Source: an uncultured Planctomycetota bacterium (GTDB lineage Bacteria; Planctomycetota; Planctomycetia; Pirellulales; Thermoguttaceae). Taken from it: a stretch of 56,595 nucleotides of DNA. The notes under the pieces are model-generated. The model was not told the DNA's origin, did not search any database, and saw only the letters and a program-made list of their open reading frames with translations. This document shows, piece by piece, positions 53,864 through 56,595 of the stretch (position 1 is the stretch's first letter; each line of letters opens with the position of its first letter). A program made the position numbers and the translations under genes. The stretch spans positions 70,684-127,278 of the forward strand of contig CADACS010000002.1 in assembly GCA_902786505.1 (NCBI GenBank). The letters are read 5' to 3'.

Positions 53864-56101
53864 ATGAAACTCTTTAATTTGGGCTTTAACAGAAAGAACG
53901 GCTCCCGCCCGCGTTCGGCGGCGCCGCGAAAATTACGGGTCGAAACGCTGGAGCGGCGCGAGCTGCTGGCCGCGGATTTTCCCGCCGCCGCCTCCGACGC
54001 GCCGAGCGTCGTTGTAACGACGTGTCTCGACGTCGTCGACCCGACCGACGGCGCCGTCTCGCTGCGCGAAGCGATCGAAGCGATTAATTCGGGCGAGGCG
54101 CCGGCGTCCAGAATTACCTTCGATATTGCCGACGGATCCGCGGCGCCGGTCATAACGCTTGATCCGGAACTTGGCGAACTGAAGCTCACGTCCGACACGC
54201 AGATCGACGGTTCGTTCGGCGACGCTCGAGTCGCCGTCGACGCGGGCGGGGCGCTGCGGGGGCTCGCCGTCGAAGGGGCCGCCGATTCGGCGATTACCGT
54301 GACCGTGTCGAATTTTGCTATTCTTCGCGGCGCGTCGGACGACGGCGCCGGCCTAAGCGTCGAATTTGCGAACGCGACGCTGGTGAATTGCGTTATAGAG
54401 AATTGCTACGCAACCGGCTATGGCGGCGCGATTTCGGTAGGCGCGGGGGCGTCCGCGACGGCGACCGGGCTGACGCTTGCCGGCAATTTTGCGAAATATG
54501 GCGGCGCGATTTCCAATCTTGGCGTATGCTCCGTTTCCGACGCGCTTATATCCGACAATCTCGCGGATTACGGCGGCGCGGTCTATACCGGTCTCGACGC
54601 GAATACGTCTCTAATCGACGTAACGGCCGTTCGGAACGGCTATTCGGTCGATTCTTCGGGCGCCGTTTCCGTGACGGCGAAGTACGGGGGCGGAATCTGC
54701 AACTACGGTTCGGTCGAGGCGTCGGGCGCGTCTTTGTTTGAGTCGAATTTCGCGTATTTCGGGGGCGCGTATTACGGCGCGGGCGAATTCACGGTCGTCG
54801 GTTCGGACGCCGCGCGCGTTACTTTCAGCGGGAACCGCGCGATAGGCGTCGTAAGCGGATCCAGCTGCTCCTACGGATTCGGGGGCGCGATCTATAATTC
54901 CTCAAAGACGTACCGCGGCGTCGACCTTGTCGGCGACGTTTCGCTTTCCGGAGCCGACTTTATTTCGAACGAGGCGACGAAGTACGGCGGCGCTATTTCC
55001 AATTACGGCATGTTAACTATTGCGGAAGCGTCGTTTACTCAGAACGAGTCGGGCGCGGGCGGCGCGCTTCAAACGGCGTGCGGCGCGGAGCTGGCAGACT
55101 GCGTTTTCAGCCAGAACGCGGCGCGTTTGCGCGAATTTCTTCTTTCGTCCAGCGAACTTTACGGACTCGATTACGGCGGGAACGGAGGCGCGCTGTACGT
55201 AACGAACAACGCGACGACGGGTCAGACTTCTTCCGTCAAGTTCAGCGGATCTGTTGCTTTTGCATCGAACGCGGCTGAGAATACGGGCGGGGCGATCGAC
55301 CTTGTGAGCGGCGAACTGTGTTTTTCCGCGGGAAACGTCGCTTTTACGGAGAATACCGCCGAGGTTCTTGGCGGCGCGGTTGTTCTCGGCGGCGACGTAG
55401 AATTCGCCGCAGACGAGAATTCGGCGCCCGCCGCGGAATTCGAATTTACTGAGAACGTTTCGAACCGTTACGCGCCGGCAGTCGCGGTCATGACAAAACC
55501 GAGCGCCGCGGAAGCGGACGCGCTTCGCGACGCGTTTGGGCTGGACGAATATTCCGACGCGCTCGAAACGTTCGCTCGCTATCGGACGGTCGATATCGCC
55601 TACGCCGATCTGTCGTTTGATTATTTAGCCGACGCGATCGGCGCGAGCGCCGAAAAGATCGTCGCGAACGTGTCTGGGACGGAGACTGGCGCGACGCTGC
55701 GCCCGGGCGATCGGGCGACGCTTAGAGAACTGGGAATCGGCGAAGTTGGAGAATATGAAATCCTCTGCCACGCGAACAACGACTCAAAATTTGTCTTTGC
55801 GTTCCATTACGCCGTTACGGAATTCCCGTCTCTAACCGTTTGGAAGGAACCGTCGTTTGATCCAAACGTCGCGGGAATCAGCGTGAGATCTTACGCGCTT
55901 GATCCTATCGCGTCGTGGACCGTCGACTGGGGCGACGGAGAATCGGAAACGTTCGAGTCGCTTGGCTTTGCGCAAACGGCGTTCCACTTTTACGCGGAGC
56001 CCGGCGAGTACGCCGCGACGCTCGAAGTCGTTCTGGCGAACGGACTTTCAGAGACGTTCGACGGCGTCGTCTTGACGACCGTCGCGGGGGAAGAAACTTA
56101 A
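53864..56101 (+). CDS. LEPR-XLL-type surface protein with PMP-like repeats and PKD-like domain
   Basis: A 745-residue protein. Residues 24-36 (LRVETLERRELLA) match the LEPR-XLL N-terminal motif of large planctomycete surface proteins, which lack an ordinary signal peptide. A CSLREA-like element (DPTDGAVSLREAIEAINS) follows. From about 170 to 520 are repeats with GGAI, GGAV or GGAL and nearby F/L-x-x-N, the pattern of chlamydial PMP/beta-helix repeats: YGGAISVG, LAGNFAKYGGAISN, ISDNLADYGGAVYT, FISNEATKYGGAISN. The C-terminus is a PKD-like domain (WTVDWGDGESETF ... FYAEPGEYAATLEV). It is predicted to be a surface beta-helix. It lies directly upstream of PqqD, and the link may be positional only. 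Confidence 0.85.
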   Translation: MKLFNLGFNRKNGSRPRSAAPRKLRVETLERRELLAADFPAAASDAPSVVVTTCLDVVDPTDGAVSLREAIEAINSGEAPASRITFDIADGSAAPVITLDPELGELKLTSDTQIDGSFGDARVAVDAGGALRGLAVEGAADSAITVTVSNFAILRGASDDGAGLSVEFANATLVNCVIENCYATGYGGAISVGAGASATATGLTLAGNFAKYGGAISNLGVCSVSDALISDNLADYGGAVYTGLDANTSLIDVTAVRNGYSVDSSGAVSVTAKYGGGICNYGSVEASGASLFESNFAYFGGAYYGAGEFTVVGSDAARVTFSGNRAIGVVSGSSCSYGFGGAIYNSSKTYRGVDLVGDVSLSGADFISNEATKYGGAISNYGMLTIAEASFTQNESGAGGALQTACGAELADCVFSQNAARLREFLLSSSELYGLDYGGNGGALYVTNNATTGQTSSVKFSGSVAFASNAAENTGGAIDLVSGELCFSAGNVAFTENTAEVLGGAVVLGGDVEFAADENSAPAAEFEFTENVSNRYAPAVAVMTKPSAAEADALRDAFGLDEYSDALETFARYRTVDIAYADLSFDYLADAIGASAEKIVANVSGTETGATLRPGDRATLRELGIGEVGEYEILCHANNDSKFVFAFHYAVTEFPSLTVWKEPSFDPNVAGISVRSYALDPIASWTVDWGDGESETFESLGFAQTAFHFYAEPGEYAATLEVVLANGLSETFDGVVLTTVAGEET

Positions 56102-56154
56102 TCATTCACGGCGCGTTAAACGCAACCCGTTTATTGGAAATGTTTTAATATATT

Positions 56155-56421
56155 ATGAAGCTGGATAAGAATTTTGTACTGCGCCGCGTCGTCGATAACG
56201 CGGTTCTCGTTCCGTTTGGGCAGAAGATGATCGATTTCAACGGTATGATTTCGCTCAATAAGGTCGGGGCGTTTTTGGCGGAAAAGCTGCAGGAAGAGAC
56301 GACGCTCGAAGCGCTCGTGGCCGCCGTCGTCGAGAAATACGACGTCGACGCCGAGACGGCGGCCGCCGACGTTTCGCGCTTTCTCGACGAATTGCGCGCG
56401 AATAAGGCGCTCGCCGAATGA
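56155..56421 (+). CDS. Stand-alone PqqD-family peptide-binding protein
   Basis: An 88-residue protein of the PqqD family, which forms a small winged-helix (RRE) domain that holds the leader of a RiPP precursor for its modifying enzyme. The segment AVLVPFGQKMIDFNGMISLNKVGAFLAEKL, with its N-x-x-G-x-x-hydrophobic turn, followed by LEALVAAVVEKYDVDAETAAADVSRFLDEL, is typical. No ribosome site is obvious before the ATG. It overlaps the peptidase gene by 4 bases (ATGA), implying coupled translation. PQQ synthesis itself is unlikely, since none of the other pqq genes or a PqqA-type peptide is present in the window. Confidence 0.9.
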   Translation: MKLDKNFVLRRVVDNAVLVPFGQKMIDFNGMISLNKVGAFLAEKLQEETTLEALVAAVVEKYDVDAETAAADVSRFLDELRANKALAE

Positions 56422-56595
56422 CGCGCAACCGCGTCGTACTGACGCCGTCGTCGTCTTTTTTTGCGCTCGCGCTCGAGGCGCTCTATTCCGAAGGGGGCGA
56501 GGCCCGGGAAGTCGCGTTCACGCCGGGCGGAATCAGTATGCTTCCGACGCTGCGAGACCGCCGCGACACGGTCTATCTCGTTAAGCCGACGGACG
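56418..56595 (+). CDS. S24/S26-type peptidase, N-terminal part (cut by window end)
   Basis: The first 59 codons of a gene running past the window. GGISMLPTLRDRRDTVYLVKP (36-56) matches the catalytic region of S24/S26 (LexA/signal peptidase-like) serine proteases: Ser40 in the G-x-S-M-x-P-T-L box is the nucleophile, and the D-x-V-x-L-V strand follows. The catalytic Lys would lie beyond the window edge. Small proteases of this kind next to PqqD are often found in uncharacterised RiPP-like loci and could remove leader peptides. This last point is inference. Confidence 0.82.
   Translation, partial: MTRNRVVLTPSSSFFALALEALYSEGGEAREVAFTPGGISMLPTLRDRRDTVYLVKPTD

Noticed and set aside
56155..56421. 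PQQ cofactor biosynthesis protein PqqD in the strict sense
   Set aside because: No pqqA, B, C or E is seen in the window, and the neighbour is an S24/S26-type peptidase, so a general leader-binding role is more likely.

Overview
The window looks like a chromosomal segment of a planctomycete, most likely a member of the Pirellulales. The evidence is the set of families present: a DUF1559 pseudopilin-like protein, a DUF1598 protein, a LEPR-XLL-type surface protein, tandem DUF1080 domains, an HzsA-related multihaem protein, and type II secretion pseudopilins carrying very long low-complexity inserts. Codon use is uniform (GCG, GAC and CGC heavy) in almost every gene, so I see no clear island of foreign DNA. 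No tRNA, rRNA, CRISPR array or insertion sequence was recognised.

Layout. 1-6628: four type II secretion pseudopilin genes (GspG-, GspH-, GspI- and GspJ-like). 6675-10559: a multi-pass membrane protein, smpB and mutY. 10715-12532: a secreted tandem DUF1080 protein and a tiny lipoprotein built of 11-residue repeats. 12877-16174 (minus strand): a ZnuB-type metal permease, gap and a NIF3-family protein. 16394-23902: an unknown membrane protein, then DUF1559, a terpene-cyclase-fold protein, an ABC ATPase and a MacB/FtsX-type permease that probably form one operon. 24000-27372: flotillin (minus) divergent from two very small membrane proteins and an NfeD-like protein. 27643-35000: an AI-2E-type permease, a small lipoprotein, rhaA, hemD, a lipoprotein and DUF1598. 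35785-38583: a large exported protein with about twelve D-x-G-x-D-x-Y repeats. 38661-44113: an SPL-type radical SAM protein, proS and alaS. 44223-52415: an HzsA-like cytochrome (minus) and an RND efflux adaptor and pump.

The most interesting part is 52538-56595. Two short paralogous peptides (47 and 50 residues) share a leader-like pattern, Y-V-A-P-x-C then F-x-V-x-E-x-V-N-K-x-S, and end in acidic tails. They are encoded divergently, each with its own ribosome site and a hairpin downstream. About 2.7 kb further on lie a stand-alone PqqD-family protein and, overlapping it by 4 bases, an S24/S26-type peptidase cut by the window edge. PqqD domains bind the leaders of ribosomally made, modified peptides (RiPPs), so this looks like the left edge of an undescribed RiPP-like system, with a large PMP-repeat surface protein between the peptides and PqqD. 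The modifying enzymes, if any, lie outside the window.

Regulatory annotation is limited to sites visible by eye: several strong terminators, some acting in both directions, and a handful of sigma-70-like promoters.
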